Assembly: GCF_004332115.1 (NCBI RefSeq) | Contig: NZ_SJPA01000002.1 | Span: 186,001-250,000, forward strand | From: Chlorobium sp. N1 | GTDB taxonomy: Bacteria > Bacteroidota > Chlorobiia > Chlorobiales > Chlorobiaceae | Reading direction: 5' to 3' | DNA length: 64,000 nucleotides | In this document: piece by piece, positions 28,161 through 37,480 of the stretch | Layout of the letters: every line of letters starts with the position of its first letter | Position numbering within the stretch: position 1 is the stretch's first letter | Translations under genes and position numbers: made by a program | The notes under the pieces: model-generated | What the model was told of the DNA's origin: nothing | Seen by the model: only the letters and a program-made list of their open reading frames with translations | The model's database searches: none

Positions 28161-29051
28161 ATGACACACGCAAACATGCCGGGCACGCACCACCATATCG
28201 AGCTCTCGATACCCATCCCCGCCGAACAGCACGAGCTGGCCGTCGCCCTGCTCATGATGGAGGGCATCGGCTACTTCCAGGAGGAGGACGCGAAGCTCCT
28301 GGCCTACGTACCGGAAGCCGAGTGGACGGAGGAGAAGCTCGCCGCCGTGAGCCGTGCGCTCGAGGCCCTTCCCGGCGGAGCCCCCCCGCTCCGCACGGAG
28401 TTCATGGCCGACCGGAACTGGAACGCGGAGTGGGAGGCCCACCTGCAGCCCATCGAGATCTCCGACCGCTTCCTCATCGTGCAGAAAAAAGGCGTACGGG
28501 AGCCCAGGCCCGGCCAGATCGCCATCGAAATCAACCCGAAGATGTCCTTCGGGACCGGCTACCACGCCACCACCCGCCTGATGCTCCGCCAGATGGAGGA
28601 TATGCGGCTTGAGAACGAAAAGATCATGGACATCGGCACCGGCACCGGGGTCCTGGCCATCGCAGCCCGCAAGCTCGGCAACACCCTGCCCATCCTGGCC
28701 TTCGACAACAACGCCTGGGCGGCGGAGAACGCCGTGGAGAATATCGAGGAGAACGAAGCGGCCGACATCCGCATCGAGCTGCTCGACGCCGAGGAGGACC
28801 TGGCCATGCACCTGAGGGAGGGCTACACGCTCATCCTCGCCAACATCAACAAGAACGTGATCGACCGGATCCTTCCGGTCATCAGCGCCAACGCAGGGGG
28901 TGCGACGGTCCTGCTCTCCGGCATCCTCGTCTACGACGAGCCCTGGCTGAAAAAGCTGCTCAAGCGGCTCGACTGCGAGGCCGTGCGGACCATCTACGAA
29001 GACGAATGGCTCTCCTGCCTCGTCCGCACCCCCGGCAATCAACCCCATTAA
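28161..29051 (+). CDS. prmA: Ribosomal protein L11 methyltransferase
   Basis: A 296-residue SAM-dependent methyltransferase. The N-terminal substrate-recognition domain (about 10-80) has DRNWNAEWEAHLQPIEI at its end. The catalytic domain has INPKMSFGTGYHATTRLML, MDIGTGTGVLAIAARKLG (motif I) and ILANINKNVIDRILP, which replaces the usual N-I-L-A-N-P-type motif. It trimethylates L11 at several lysines/alpha-amine. The downstream ppx/gppA gene starts 14 bases later. Confidence 0.9.
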   Translation: MTHANMPGTHHHIELSIPIPAEQHELAVALLMMEGIGYFQEEDAKLLAYVPEAEWTEEKLAAVSRALEALPGGAPPLRTEFMADRNWNAEWEAHLQPIEISDRFLIVQKKGVREPRPGQIAIEINPKMSFGTGYHATTRLMLRQMEDMRLENEKIMDIGTGTGVLAIAARKLGNTLPILAFDNNAWAAENAVENIEENEAADIRIELLDAEEDLAMHLREGYTLILANINKNVIDRILPVISANAGGATVLLSGILVYDEPWLKKLLKRLDCEAVRTIYEDEWLSCLVRTPGNQPH

Positions 29052-29065
29052 ACACCTTCGGGATC

Positions 29066-30004
29066 ATGACTGAACGCATATCCTGCATCGATATAGGAAC
29101 CAACACCGCCCTCCTGCTCATCGCCGACCTCGACCCGGAGGAGGGCACGGTGGAGCCCGTCTTCCACAAACAGACCATCATCCGGCTCGGCGAGCATGTC
29201 GACGAGATGAAGATCATCGACCCGGAAGCCCGCCAGCGGCTCATCTCCTGCCTTCGCGACTACAGCGCCCTCTCGGCCGAGCACAAGGCCGAGAGCGTCA
29301 TCGCCGTCGGCACCAGCGCGCTGCGCGACGCGAAGAACCGCATGGAGGTCACCAGCGAGACCGTCCGTTCCACCGGCATCGTCATCCGCTGCATTTCCGG
29401 GGAGGAGGAGGCGGAGCTGACCTTTTTCGGGGCGGTCACCGGCATGCGCGACATTCCCGAGACCTTCACCGTGGTCGACATCGGCGGGGGCAGCACGGAA
29501 CTCTCGATGGGATCGGTCGACGGAGTCTCGAAAAGCGTCAGCATGGACATCGGCTCGGTCAGGCTCACGGAGCGCTTTTTCTCCGCCCTGCCGCCCTCCC
29601 AGGAGGAGTTCGCCCGTGCCCGCCAGGAGGTCAACCGGGTGCTGACCGGTGGCGTCCTGCCGTTTTTCGAGGCCCGCGAAAAGGTCTTCGGCGTAGCAGG
29701 CACGCTCACGACCCTCGCCCAGCTGGCGCAGGGGATGCGGGAGTTCGACCCCGAAAAGGTACACGGCTACCGGCTCGGCTACGAGGATGTCCGCCGCATC
29801 CTCGAGCGCCTGAAGGCCTCGTCGCAGGAGGAGATCCTGCAGATGGGGGTGCCGGAGGGCCGCGCCGACGTCATCACCATGGGCGCCCTCATCGTCCACC
29901 AGCTGATGCGCCTCCTCGGCATCGGAGAGATCCAGGTCAGCGGCCAGGGGCTCCGTTACGGCATCGCCCTGCAGGAGCTCAAGAAGCTCCGGGCGGAGGA
30001 GTAA
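29066..30004 (+). CDS. Ppx/GppA-type exopolyphosphatase
   Basis: A 312-residue ASKHA-fold phosphatase containing only the catalytic Ppx-GppA domain (E. coli Ppx has about 510 residues with extra C-terminal domains). Motifs: CIDIGTNTALLLIADL (phosphate 1), VGTSALRDAKNR, the catalytic Glu in ISGEEEAELTFFG, TVVDIGGGSTELSMG (phosphate 2), and GVAGTLTTLAQL. It hydrolyses polyphosphate and/or pppGpp; short forms like this occur in many bacteria and substrate choice is not readable. ATG 29066 chosen. The 3' end overlaps the convergent methyltransferase gene by 26 bases. Confidence 0.9.
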   Translation: MTERISCIDIGTNTALLLIADLDPEEGTVEPVFHKQTIIRLGEHVDEMKIIDPEARQRLISCLRDYSALSAEHKAESVIAVGTSALRDAKNRMEVTSETVRSTGIVIRCISGEEEAELTFFGAVTGMRDIPETFTVVDIGGGSTELSMGSVDGVSKSVSMDIGSVRLTERFFSALPPSQEEFARARQEVNRVLTGGVLPFFEAREKVFGVAGTLTTLAQLAQGMREFDPEKVHGYRLGYEDVRRILERLKASSQEEILQMGVPEGRADVITMGALIVHQLMRLLGIGEIQVSGQGLRYGIALQELKKLRAEE

Positions 30005-31190
30005 GGGCGAAGACGACCTGCGGCCGGCCGGCGGCGTCGCGCGTAAAGAAGAGGAAGTGCCGGTCGTCCTCCTTGAGGCGGTAGCGTGCCCGCAGTGCGT
30101 CTGCCGAAAGCGGGAAGTCGCGGCGCTGGACGGATGCCCCCCGGATGTCGTGCCGCCTGAGGAACTCCCTGAACGACCGGTCGTTGTACGACGCGGCCTC
30201 CACCACCCGGAACGCCCGCCCCGGGAACCCCTCCGGCCGTTCCGGCCCCGTCAGGTAGCCGACCGTCCGGTTGACGAAGCTGAGGCCGAACTCCTCGGCC
30301 ACCACCGCCTCGAGCCCCGCCCTCAGGATCGCCGGATCGGGCTCCAGCAGCCACTCCGCCACCCCGCCGGCAACACGCCGCTCCCCCGTATCATGCCAGC
30401 CGAAACACCGCACGCCCGACTCTGCGCCGTCGATGCAGACCGCCAGGCGCTCGACCTCCGGCGGCGGGTCGCGCCGCAAGACGAGGAGGGTCGCGCGGCA
30501 CCGGCCGTCGACCGAGAGCACCCTCACCGAGGAGAGGGAGGGGAGGCGCTGGCGGAGGGTTGAGGTCTCGAGAGCGGGGGAAGCCTTCACGCAGACAGAG
30601 GGGGCCCTCCGCAGGAGCTCGTCCTGCAGGGCCAGGACATCGGGAGAACCCGTTTCGAGGCCGACGCTGCGCCGCCCCCCTTCCCGCCGGTCGGGATCGA
30701 GGTAGATCCAGTCGAAATACCCTTCCGGGTAGCCCCGAAGCACCTCCGGTCCGTCGCCCCCGAGGCACCGGACGTTGCCGTGGCCGAGCACCTGCATGTT
30801 GTGGCGGGCCACGGCGGAGAGCACCGGATCGCGCTCCGCGTGCACCACCTCTTCGAAGGAGCCGGCAAGGAAAGCGGCGTCGACGCCGAGCCCTCCGGAA
30901 AGATCGATCACCCGGCGACCCCTGAGAAGGGAGGCCATGTATGACGCCGCCCGCTCTTCGGAGGCCTGCTCGAGGGCCCGGGAGGTATAGATGAGGGGGG
31001 AGTGGGAGATCGAGGGCAGTTTCAGGGCGGCTTTGCGGCGGCAGGCGATCTGCTCGGCCATCGCACGCACCGGCAGTTCGCCGTGGCCGTGCATTCGCAT
31101 CGCAAAATCCGCCGGGTCGTCGCCCTCGTGACGGGCGATGAGCCCGAAAACGCCGGGCTCCTGCAGCCGGAGCAGCTCGGACTCAGTCAT
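29979..31190 (-). CDS. THUMP-like-domain SAM-dependent methyltransferase, last gene of the biotin operon
   Basis: A 403-residue protein. It has an N-terminal helical part (1-90), then a Rossmann methyltransferase with VIDLSGGLGVDAAFLA (motif I), a following acidic residue in HAERDPVLSAVARHN, and WIYLDPDRREGGRR (the catalytic DPP/Y-type motif, here DPD). Residues from about 305 resemble the THUMP-like C-terminal domain (NRTVGYLTG, then SFREFLRRHDIRGASVQRRD). Such proteins are RNA-methyltransferase relatives of unknown target. ATG 31190 overlaps the ligase stop by eight bases. Why it rides in a biotin operon is unclear; its 3' end overlaps ppx/gppA antisense by 26 bases. Confidence 0.85.
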   Translation of the reverse strand: MTESELLRLQEPGVFGLIARHEGDDPADFAMRMHGHGELPVRAMAEQIACRRKAALKLPSISHSPLIYTSRALEQASEERAASYMASLLRGRRVIDLSGGLGVDAAFLAGSFEEVVHAERDPVLSAVARHNMQVLGHGNVRCLGGDGPEVLRGYPEGYFDWIYLDPDRREGGRRSVGLETGSPDVLALQDELLRRAPSVCVKASPALETSTLRQRLPSLSSVRVLSVDGRCRATLLVLRRDPPPEVERLAVCIDGAESGVRCFGWHDTGERRVAGGVAEWLLEPDPAILRAGLEAVVAEEFGLSFVNRTVGYLTGPERPEGFPGRAFRVVEAASYNDRSFREFLRRHDIRGASVQRRDFPLSADALRARYRLKEDDRHFLFFTRDAAGRPQVVFALTPPPGAS

Positions 31191-32865
31191 CGCCGCGGAG
31201 CTGGCGGCGGAGCACCTTGCCCACCTGCGATTTCGGCAGCGACGCGACACACTCGAGGAAGCGCGGCACCTTGTAGGCCGCCAGTTCCCTGCGGCAGTGC
31301 GCCCTCAGCTCCTCCAGTGCGAGCCCCGCGCCCTCCTCGAGCACCACCCAGGCTTTCACGGCCTCCCCCTGGCGGGGATCAGGCACGCCGGCGACGCCGA
31401 CCTCGCGGACTGCGGGATGGCGGGCGACGACCTCCTCGACCTCACGCGGCCACACCTGGAACCCTCCCGGCTTGATGACGTCCTTCTTCCGGTCGACGAT
31501 GAAGAGGTAGCCGTCCCCGTCCTGGTAACCGAGATCCCCGGTAAGCAGCCAGCCGTCGCGGAAGGCCGCATCGCTCTCACGGGGCTTCCCCCAGTAACCC
31601 TCCATCATCTGCGGGGCGCGCATGAGCACCTCGCCCACCTCGTTCGGGCCGAGCGGCTCCATGCCGCCCTCGGCGCTGACGATGCGCACCTCCACGTCCG
31701 GCAGCGGCACGCCGACCGAGCCCGGCTTGTACTCGCCGAGAATGGGGCTGAAGGTTCCGGCGAGCGTCATCTCGGTCAGGCTGTAGGCATCGACGATCCG
31801 CCCGCCCGTCAGCGCCTCGAAACGCTCCTTCGTCTCCTGCATGAGCGGGGCGGCGCCGGAGACGCTGAGCTTCACCGAACGGAGCAGGCCGCGCTCCCGC
31901 CGGACCCTCGGGTGGGCGATGAGCGAGGTGAAGAGGGTCGGCACGCCCGGCAGGACCGAGGGTCGCACGGCCCGGATGGCCGAGAGCAGGTCGTCGAGGT
32001 CGCGCGGGTTCGGCACGAGCGCCATCGGATGGCGGCCGCAAAGCGAAGCCGGCATGATGCCCGCCTGGGCGTAGACATGGAAGAGCGGCATGTTGAGCAT
32101 GATGGGGTCGGCGGCGCCGGAGAGGATGACGCTGAACCAGGCGACGATCTGGCTGCCGGAGACCACCAGCGCCTGATGGGTGCTCAGGGCGCACTTCGGG
32201 GTGCCGGTCGTCCCGCCGGAAAAGAGGAAGAGCGCCGGATCCCGGGGCCCGGGCGGCGGAGGAAGCGCCCCGCCCCGGCGGCCGGACTCCAGCACCGAAC
32301 GGAACGTCGGATCGTCACAGAGAGCGACGACCCGGTGCCCGCTCCGCCGTTCTTTGAACAAGGTGAAAAGCAGGCGTTTGAAGGGCGGCAGGTACTCGCC
32401 GATGCCGGTCGGGATGAGGAGGCGCAGCGGCCCTTCCGGCCGGCGGTCCCTGAGGGCCGCGACCTTCGCATAGAACGGAGCCAGCACGACGGCCGCCGCG
32501 GCACCGCACTCCCCGAAGGCGTGCTCGAGCTCGGCTTCGCTGTAGAGGGGGTTCATCGGCACGGCAACGGCGCCGGCCTTCCAGATGCCGAACTCCGCGA
32601 TGAGCATCTGCGGAGAGTTCGGCAGGAGCAGGGCCACGCGCCCGCCTTTTTGGATCCCGAGCTTCAAGAGCCCCCGCGCGAACGCCTCGCTCTCGCGCTC
32701 CAGCTCGGCGTAGGTCATCCGCCGCCCCTTGAACCAGAGGGCGGTTGCCTCACCGGCCTCGAGGGCGGCCCGGCGAAGAACGTCCGGGAGCCCCTCCTCG
32801 GGATAGGGCCGGAGCGTGTGCGGAACGCCGGCGTCGTAGCGCTCCGTCCAGAAGGGCGCACTCAC
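31183..32865 (-). CDS. AMP-forming acyl-CoA synthetase (FadD-like) in the biotin operon
   Basis: A 560-residue ANL-superfamily enzyme: P-loop [20 protein letters not shown], the aromatic [10 protein letters not shown] (A5), [15 protein letters not shown] with [15 protein letters not shown] (A7/A8 hinge), and the C-terminal catalytic Lys in [11 protein letters not shown]. It activates a carboxylic acid, most like a medium/long-chain fatty acid, as the CoA thioester. It overlaps bioA by four bases and the methyltransferase by eight, so it is an integral operon member. A pimelate/pimeloyl role is tempting, but the bioC-bioG route does not need a CoA ligase and BioW has a different fold; the substrate is open. 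Confidence 0.9.
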   Translation of the reverse strand: MSAPFWTERYDAGVPHTLRPYPEEGLPDVLRRAALEAGEATALWFKGRRMTYAELERESEAFARGLLKLGIQKGGRVALLLPNSPQMLIAEFGIWKAGAVAVPMNPLYSEAELEHAFGECGAAAAVVLAPFYAKVAALRDRRPEGPLRLLIPTGIGEYLPPFKRLLFTLFKERRSGHRVVALCDDPTFRSVLESGRRGGALPPPPGPRDPALFLFSGGTTGTPKCALSTHQALVVSGSQIVAWFSVILSGAADPIMLNMPLFHVYAQAGIMPASLCGRHPMALVPNPRDLDDLLSAIRAVRPSVLPGVPTLFTSLIAHPRVRRERGLLRSVKLSVSGAAPLMQETKERFEALTGGRIVDAYSLTEMTLAGTFSPILGEYKPGSVGVPLPDVEVRIVSAEGGMEPLGPNEVGEVLMRAPQMMEGYWGKPRESDAAFRDGWLLTGDLGYQDGDGYLFIVDRKKDVIKPGGFQVWPREVEEVVARHPAVREVGVAGVPDPRQGEAVKAWVVLEEGAGLALEELRAHCRRELAAYKVPRFLECVASLPKSQVGKVLRRQLRGDD

Positions 32866-34142
32866 CGCACCACCTCCCGCACCGCCAGGGTCAGCCGGTC
32901 GAGCTCGTCCTCTTCGATGATGAAGGGGGGCATGAGGTAGACCAGGCGGCCGAAGGGCCGGACCCAGACGCCGCGCCGGACGAACTCCCGCTGCATCGCG
33001 GCCATGTCGACCGGACGGTGGAGCTCGACCACGCCGATGGCGCCGAGCACCCTGACGTCACGCACGCCCTCCATCTCCCGGCAGGGCTCGAGCCCGCGGC
33101 GGAGCCCCGCCTCGATCTGCCGCACCCGTTCCTGCCAGGGCCCGGAGCGCAGGAGCCGGACGCTGGCCAGGCCGACGGCGCAGGCGAGCGGGTTGGCCAT
33201 GAAGGTGGGGCCGTGCATGAAGAGCCCGGGATCGGCCGAGGAGATCGTATCGGCAACGGCTCCGGTCGAGAGTGTTGCCGCAAGCGTCATGTAGCCGCCC
33301 GTCAGCGCCTTTCCGACGCAGAGGATGTCCGGCTCGACGCCGGCGTGCTCGAGGGCGAAGAGACGCCCCGTGCGGCCGAACCCGGTGGCGATTTCGTCGA
33401 AAACGAGCAGCACGCCGAAACGGTCGCAGAGCTCGCGCATCCTCCGCAGGCAATCCGGAGAGTAGAACCGCATCCCCCCGGCCCCCTGCACCACCGGCTC
33501 GACGATAAGGGCGGCGAGCTCCTCATGGTGCCCTTCGAGTTTCGTGCGGATATCCTCCATGACCGCCTCCGTGCACTCCCCGTCGAACGGGCACAAAGGG
33601 AGCTCTGCGAAGAGCTGCTCCTGCATGGCGCCCCGGAAGAGGGAGTGCATCCCGCCCACGGGATCGCAGACCGACATGGCGCCGAAGGTGTCGCCGTGGT
33701 AGGCGCCCCGGAGGGCGAGCATCCGCTTCTTCTGCGTCCGGCCGAGGGCCTCCCAGTACTGCACGGCCATCTTGAGCGCCACCTCGACGGAAACGGAGCC
33801 CGAGTCACTGAAGAAGACCCTCTCCAGACCCGGAGGGGTCGACTGCACGAGCAGCCGCCCGAGCTCGACGGCCGGCTCGTGGGTCAGCCCGCCGAACATC
33901 ACGTGGCTCATCCGCCCGAGCTGCTCATGGACGGCCCGGTCGAGCTCAGGATGGCGGTAGCCGTGGATGGCCGCCCACCAGGACGACATGCCGTCGACGA
34001 GACGGCGGCCGTCCTCGAGCTCGATCATGACGCCCGAAGCGCCGCGGACCGGATAGACCGGCAGGGGATCCCGCATGGAGGTATAGGGGTGCCAGAGATG
34101 AAGGCGGTCGAAGTCGGTGTCTATGGCTCGGGGATCCTGCAT
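32862..34142 (-). CDS. bioA: Adenosylmethionine-8-amino-7-oxononanoate aminotransferase
   Basis: A 426-residue class III aminotransferase making 7,8-diaminononanoate from KAPA using SAM as amino donor. Motifs: [35 protein letters not shown] (the SWW substrate tunnel), [47 protein letters not shown] and the PLP lysine in [19 protein letters not shown] 34142 gives MQDPRAID; the frame is open further upstream but overlaps bioD. The bioD stop and this start share one base (TGATG). Confidence 0.96.
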   Translation of the reverse strand: MQDPRAIDTDFDRLHLWHPYTSMRDPLPVYPVRGASGVMIELEDGRRLVDGMSSWWAAIHGYRHPELDRAVHEQLGRMSHVMFGGLTHEPAVELGRLLVQSTPPGLERVFFSDSGSVSVEVALKMAVQYWEALGRTQKKRMLALRGAYHGDTFGAMSVCDPVGGMHSLFRGAMQEQLFAELPLCPFDGECTEAVMEDIRTKLEGHHEELAALIVEPVVQGAGGMRFYSPDCLRRMRELCDRFGVLLVFDEIATGFGRTGRLFALEHAGVEPDILCVGKALTGGYMTLAATLSTGAVADTISSADPGLFMHGPTFMANPLACAVGLASVRLLRSGPWQERVRQIEAGLRRGLEPCREMEGVRDVRVLGAIGVVELHRPVDMAAMQREFVRRGVWVRPFGRLVYLMPPFIIEEDELDRLTLAVREVVR

Positions 34143-34849
34143 CACGTCTGCGCTGAATGGTTGCGGGCCGGGAGCCCGAGAAGGCGGAGATCTTCGGCAC
34201 CGAACCGCCCCCCCTCCGCACAAAGATCTACAATGGCGGCCCCGGAACCGGTCCGGCGGAGGTAGCCCCGGAGGAAACCGAGGGTGTCGTCGCCGATCCG
34301 GCGGTCCGTCTCGCCGAAACGGTTGTACACCAGGCCCTGCACCCGGATCCCGCGGCTCCGGCAGGCTTCGAGCGAGAGGAGGGTGTGGTTGATGCTGCCG
34401 AGCCAGGGGCCGGTCACCAGGATGAGCGGGTAGCCTTCGGCGGCCACATGGTCGATGAAGAGCAGCTCTTCAGAAAGCGGCACGAGCAGGCCGCCGACCC
34501 CCTCGAGGAGCACGACGGGATAGCGACGGCGGAGCTCGGTGGAGGCCCGGCCGAGCTCTTCCGGCTCGAAGACGCTCCCGGCAAGGCGCGCCGAGAGGTG
34601 GGGGGAGGCCGGGAAAGGAAAGACGAAGGGACAGGTGAGCCCCTGGCGGTCGGCATCCTCCGGCTCGGTTCCCATCAGCCGGCGGTGCCGGAGGATGTCA
34701 TCGGACATCGCGCTGCAGCCGGTCTGCACGACCTTCTGGGTGATGGCCCGGCATCCCTCGCGGCGGAGGGCGGCGGCAAGCAGGCCGGTGACGACGCTCT
34801 TGCCGACGCCGGTGCCGATGCCGGAAATGACGGTGAGGGTCCCGCTCAT
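34142..34849 (-). CDS. bioD: Dethiobiotin synthetase
   Basis: A 235-residue P-loop enzyme: start [19 protein letters not shown] (Walker A, GTGVGKS), [13 protein letters not shown] (substrate loop with the conserved K-x-x-x-T-G), and [14 protein letters not shown] (E-G-A-G-G-like). It carboxylates 7,8-diaminononanoate to dethiobiotin. ATG 34849 overlaps the bioC stop (ATGA). The open frame up to 35260 is antisense-free noise inside bioC. Confidence 0.94.
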   Translation of the reverse strand: MSGTLTVISGIGTGVGKSVVTGLLAAALRREGCRAITQKVVQTGCSAMSDDILRHRRLMGTEPEDADRQGLTCPFVFPFPASPHLSARLAGSVFEPEELGRASTELRRRYPVVLLEGVGGLLVPLSEELLFIDHVAAEGYPLILVTGPWLGSINHTLLSLEACRSRGIRVQGLVYNRFGETDRRIGDDTLGFLRGYLRRTGSGAAIVDLCAEGGRFGAEDLRLLGLPARNHSAQT

Positions 34850-35637
34850 GGCGCACCCCCGGTTTTTTTCCGGAGACAGCAGTAGAGCGGACGGTAGGTG
34901 AGCCTCACGCCGCCCTCGCAGGAGTAGAGCCGGCCGTAGCGCTCCGAGAACTCCCGGTGCCTTCCTTTCGTCCAGGGCGCGCGGCTGAGCCCGTTGACAC
35001 CCGTGCGGCCGATGTGGCGGAGCACCGCCTCGGGGGAGCTGAAGGAGAGGGAGATCTCCTCCCCGGAGAGTTCCAGCACCTCGAAATGCCTTTCGGCCAG
35101 ATCGGCGAGGGCCTCCGGCTCCAGGTAGCTGAGGCCGGCTCCGGTGAGCGCTGCGATCTCCTGCATGGTGCCGTTGCCGAAGGTGGTGAACGCGAAAAGC
35201 GATCCCGGCTCGAGGAGCGAATCCATCTTCGAGAAAAACAGGCCGAGGTCGTCGAACCACTGCAGGGTGGCGCTCGAGACGACGAGGTCAAGCCGGTCGG
35301 GCAGGCCGGCGAGCGATTCGGCGTCCCCGCCCCGGAAATCGAACGCCACCCCGCAGTGGCGCCGGAAGATCTCCTCGAGGCACTCGCGGCTCTCGGCAAC
35401 GAGGTCGTTGGCCGTGTAGCTCCGGATGCTGAAGGCGTCGAGCATCAGCTCCGTCAGCATCCCCGAACCCGCGCCGACCTCCAGCACCCGCTCGAAACAG
35501 ATCGCGGTGGAGTGGCGGGCGAGCATCGCAACGAGACCCGAGGCCATGGAACGCTGCACGACGGCCTCCCGTCCGTAGGAAGCGAGGCTGCGGCGGAAGC
35601 GCTCCGAGACGAGCGCCTTGTCGGTCAGTCGGCCCAT
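34846..35637 (-). CDS. bioC: Malonyl-ACP O-methyltransferase
   Basis: A 263-residue SAM methyltransferase: F-R-R-S-L-x-x-Y near the N-terminus (SERFRRSLASYGREAVVQR), motif I VLEVGAGSGMLTELML, DFRGGDAESLAGLPDRLDLV, and the BioC-characteristic SSATLQWFDDLGLFFSKM. It methylates the free carboxyl of malonyl-ACP to start disguised pimelate synthesis by the fatty acid pathway. ATG 35637 lies inside the bioG 3' end (13-base overlap), so translation is coupled to bioG, the esterase that later removes the same methyl group. Confidence 0.92.
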   Translation of the reverse strand: MGRLTDKALVSERFRRSLASYGREAVVQRSMASGLVAMLARHSTAICFERVLEVGAGSGMLTELMLDAFSIRSYTANDLVAESRECLEEIFRRHCGVAFDFRGGDAESLAGLPDRLDLVVSSATLQWFDDLGLFFSKMDSLLEPGSLFAFTTFGNGTMQEIAALTGAGLSYLEPEALADLAERHFEVLELSGEEISLSFSSPEAVLRHIGRTGVNGLSRAPWTKGRHREFSERYGRLYSCEGGVRLTYRPLYCCLRKKTGGAP

Positions 35638-36308
35638 CCGCTCACCTCCCTGAGGGTCCTGCAGTGGAAAAACGGATAGTGCGGCATGGCGGGAATCTCC
35701 GTCAGGGGCGTCGATCCCCATGCCGCCCGCTGGCGTACGGCGGGAAAGATGGCGTCACGGCCGCCGATGACGGCCCGATCGTACTCCCACTCCGGCGCTG
35801 CGCCGGGCGAATGGAAGCATGCGCCGAGCCGCGAGAGTTCCTCCTTCTGGTCGGCGGTCGTGCGCGAGGAGGGGCACCCGGAGTAGGCGGCGAGCACCGC
35901 TGCCGTGCCGCACATCCGCCGCTCGAAGCGACGGCGTCCCTCCTCGCCGTATCCCTCGAGCGTCGAGCGGAAAATCGCGGGGTCGATGCCCCGAAGGGGG
36001 TCGATGGGAAAGAGGGTGCCGTTCACGGCGACGGCCGACTCGATCGGGGGGAGGCTCACCCTCGTTGCGGCCCAGACCCCGAACGACCAGGCGACAAGCC
36101 GTATGCGGCGGTAGGAAGCGAGCGCCGGGGAGAGGTCGGGGTCCAGTTCGAGGGTCCGGTAATCGTAGCATGCGAGCATGTCGCCGCGGAACCCGTCCGG
36201 GATGGAGTGCTCCAATATGCGCGCGGCATGGCAGCCGTCCGTCCCCCAGCCGCTGAAGAAGAGCAGCAGCCCGGAGCTGCCCTCGCGGCGAAGCCACCGG
36301 TGTTTCAT
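35625..36308 (-). CDS. bioG: BioG-type pimeloyl-ACP methyl ester esterase
   Basis: A 227-residue alpha/beta hydrolase of the DUF452/BioG family: LLLFFSGWGTDGCHA near the N-terminus (oxyanion region, FxGWG), the nucleophile Ser in RLVAWSFGVWAATR, an acid in AVIGGRDAIFPAVRQ and the His in AMPHYPFFHC. It hydrolyses pimeloyl-ACP methyl ester, ending chain extension. It takes the role of BioH. It overlaps bioF by four bases and bioC by 13 bases. Confidence 0.9.
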   Translation of the reverse strand: MKHRWLRREGSSGLLLFFSGWGTDGCHAARILEHSIPDGFRGDMLACYDYRTLELDPDLSPALASYRRIRLVAWSFGVWAATRVSLPPIESAVAVNGTLFPIDPLRGIDPAIFRSTLEGYGEEGRRRFERRMCGTAAVLAAYSGCPSSRTTADQKEELSRLGACFHSPGAAPEWEYDRAVIGGRDAIFPAVRQRAAWGSTPLTEIPAMPHYPFFHCRTLREVSGWAD

Positions 36309-37471
36309 CGGCGCACCTCCCCGAGGCAGGCCGGAAGTCCGGCGATGTCCTCCCGGCGGAGGATGGAGCGCAGCGAGACGCGCAGCCTCGAACGGCCTTC
36401 CGGCACGGTCGGCGGACGGACCGGCAGGGCAAGGAACCCGGCCGACCTCGCCCGTGCCGCCATGGCCATCGCCCTCGAGTCCTCGCCGGCCATGACCGGC
36501 ACGATGTGGCTTTCGCCCGCCGTCTCGAACCCCGCCTCACCGAGTTCTCGCCGTAAGGTCGAGGCCAGCTCCAGCAACGCCGTTCGCTCGGCCTGCATCC
36601 CGGCCTGGCGGCGGAGGGTGAGGAGGCTCCAGCCGAGCGTGACGGGGGGAAGGGCTGTCGTGAAGATGAAGGTGCGCATGGTGTTGACGAGCCAGTCGCG
36701 GACCACCCCGTCCATGACTGCATAGGCTCCGGCCGAGGCGAGCGCCTTGCCGAAGGTGCCGACAATGATGTCGACATCCCCCATGAGCCCCTCGCGCTCG
36801 GCGAGGCCGAGCCCCTGCCGGCCGAACACCCCGGTACCGTGGGCCTCATCGAGGATGAGCACGGCGTCGTACCGCTTTTTCAGCTCCACCAGGCGCCGGA
36901 GGTCGGCAAGGTCGCCGTCCATGCTGAAGACGGATTCGGAGACGATGAAGATCTGGCGGTATCGGCCGCGGCCGCGCTCGAGCAGCTCCTCGAGATGATC
37001 GCAGTCAGAGTGGCGGTAGCGCTCCCAGCGGGCGTCGGCGATGCGCATGCCGTCGATGATGCTGGCATGGTTGAGCCGGTCGGAGAGCACGAGGTCACGC
37101 CGGCCGGCAAGGGCGGGCAGGATCCCGGTGTTGGCATGGTAGCCGCTGTTGAAGACAAGGGCGGCATCACGCCGGTAGAGGCCCGAAAGCTCGCGCTCCA
37201 GCTCCAGGTAGAGCGGGTGGCTTCCGGTGAGGAGGCGGGAGGAGGAACTTCCCATCGGGGGGAGCGTCTCCATGCACCCTTCGAGGTACTCCCGCCTGAG
37301 CTCCAGGTCGTCGCCGAGCCCCAGGTAGTCGTTCGAGGAGAGGTTCAGGAGCCGCTCCCGGCCGATCACGATATGGCGGCCGTCACGGCCGGCGATCTCC
37401 GGCACAACGCGCTGACGGTCGCGCCGGCCGAGCCCCCTGAGCTCCTCTTCGAGCCGTTCACGCAACTGCAT
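36305..37471 (-). CDS. bioF: 8-amino-7-oxononanoate synthase
   Basis: A 388-residue alpha-oxoamine synthase: LLNLSSNDYLGLGDD, SSSRLLTGSHPLYLELE, SDRLNHASIIDGMR, LILDEAHGTGVFGRQG and the PLP lysine in IIVGTFGKALASAGAYA. It condenses alanine with pimeloyl-thioester to KAPA. It starts ten bases after the bioB stop. Length and motif order are standard. Confidence 0.96.
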   Translation of the reverse strand: MQLRERLEEELRGLGRRDRQRVVPEIAGRDGRHIVIGRERLLNLSSNDYLGLGDDLELRREYLEGCMETLPPMGSSSSRLLTGSHPLYLELERELSGLYRRDAALVFNSGYHANTGILPALAGRRDLVLSDRLNHASIIDGMRIADARWERYRHSDCDHLEELLERGRGRYRQIFIVSESVFSMDGDLADLRRLVELKKRYDAVLILDEAHGTGVFGRQGLGLAEREGLMGDVDIIVGTFGKALASAGAYAVMDGVVRDWLVNTMRTFIFTTALPPVTLGWSLLTLRRQAGMQAERTALLELASTLRRELGEAGFETAGESHIVPVMAGEDSRAMAMAARARSAGFLALPVRPPTVPEGRSRLRVSLRSILRREDIAGLPACLGEVRR

Positions 37472-37480
37472 CGGCCGGCC

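Noticed and set aside
31138-32940. 600-codon plus-strand open frame opposite the acyl-CoA ligase
   Set aside because: Antisense shadow; Arg/Glu/His-rich without motifs.
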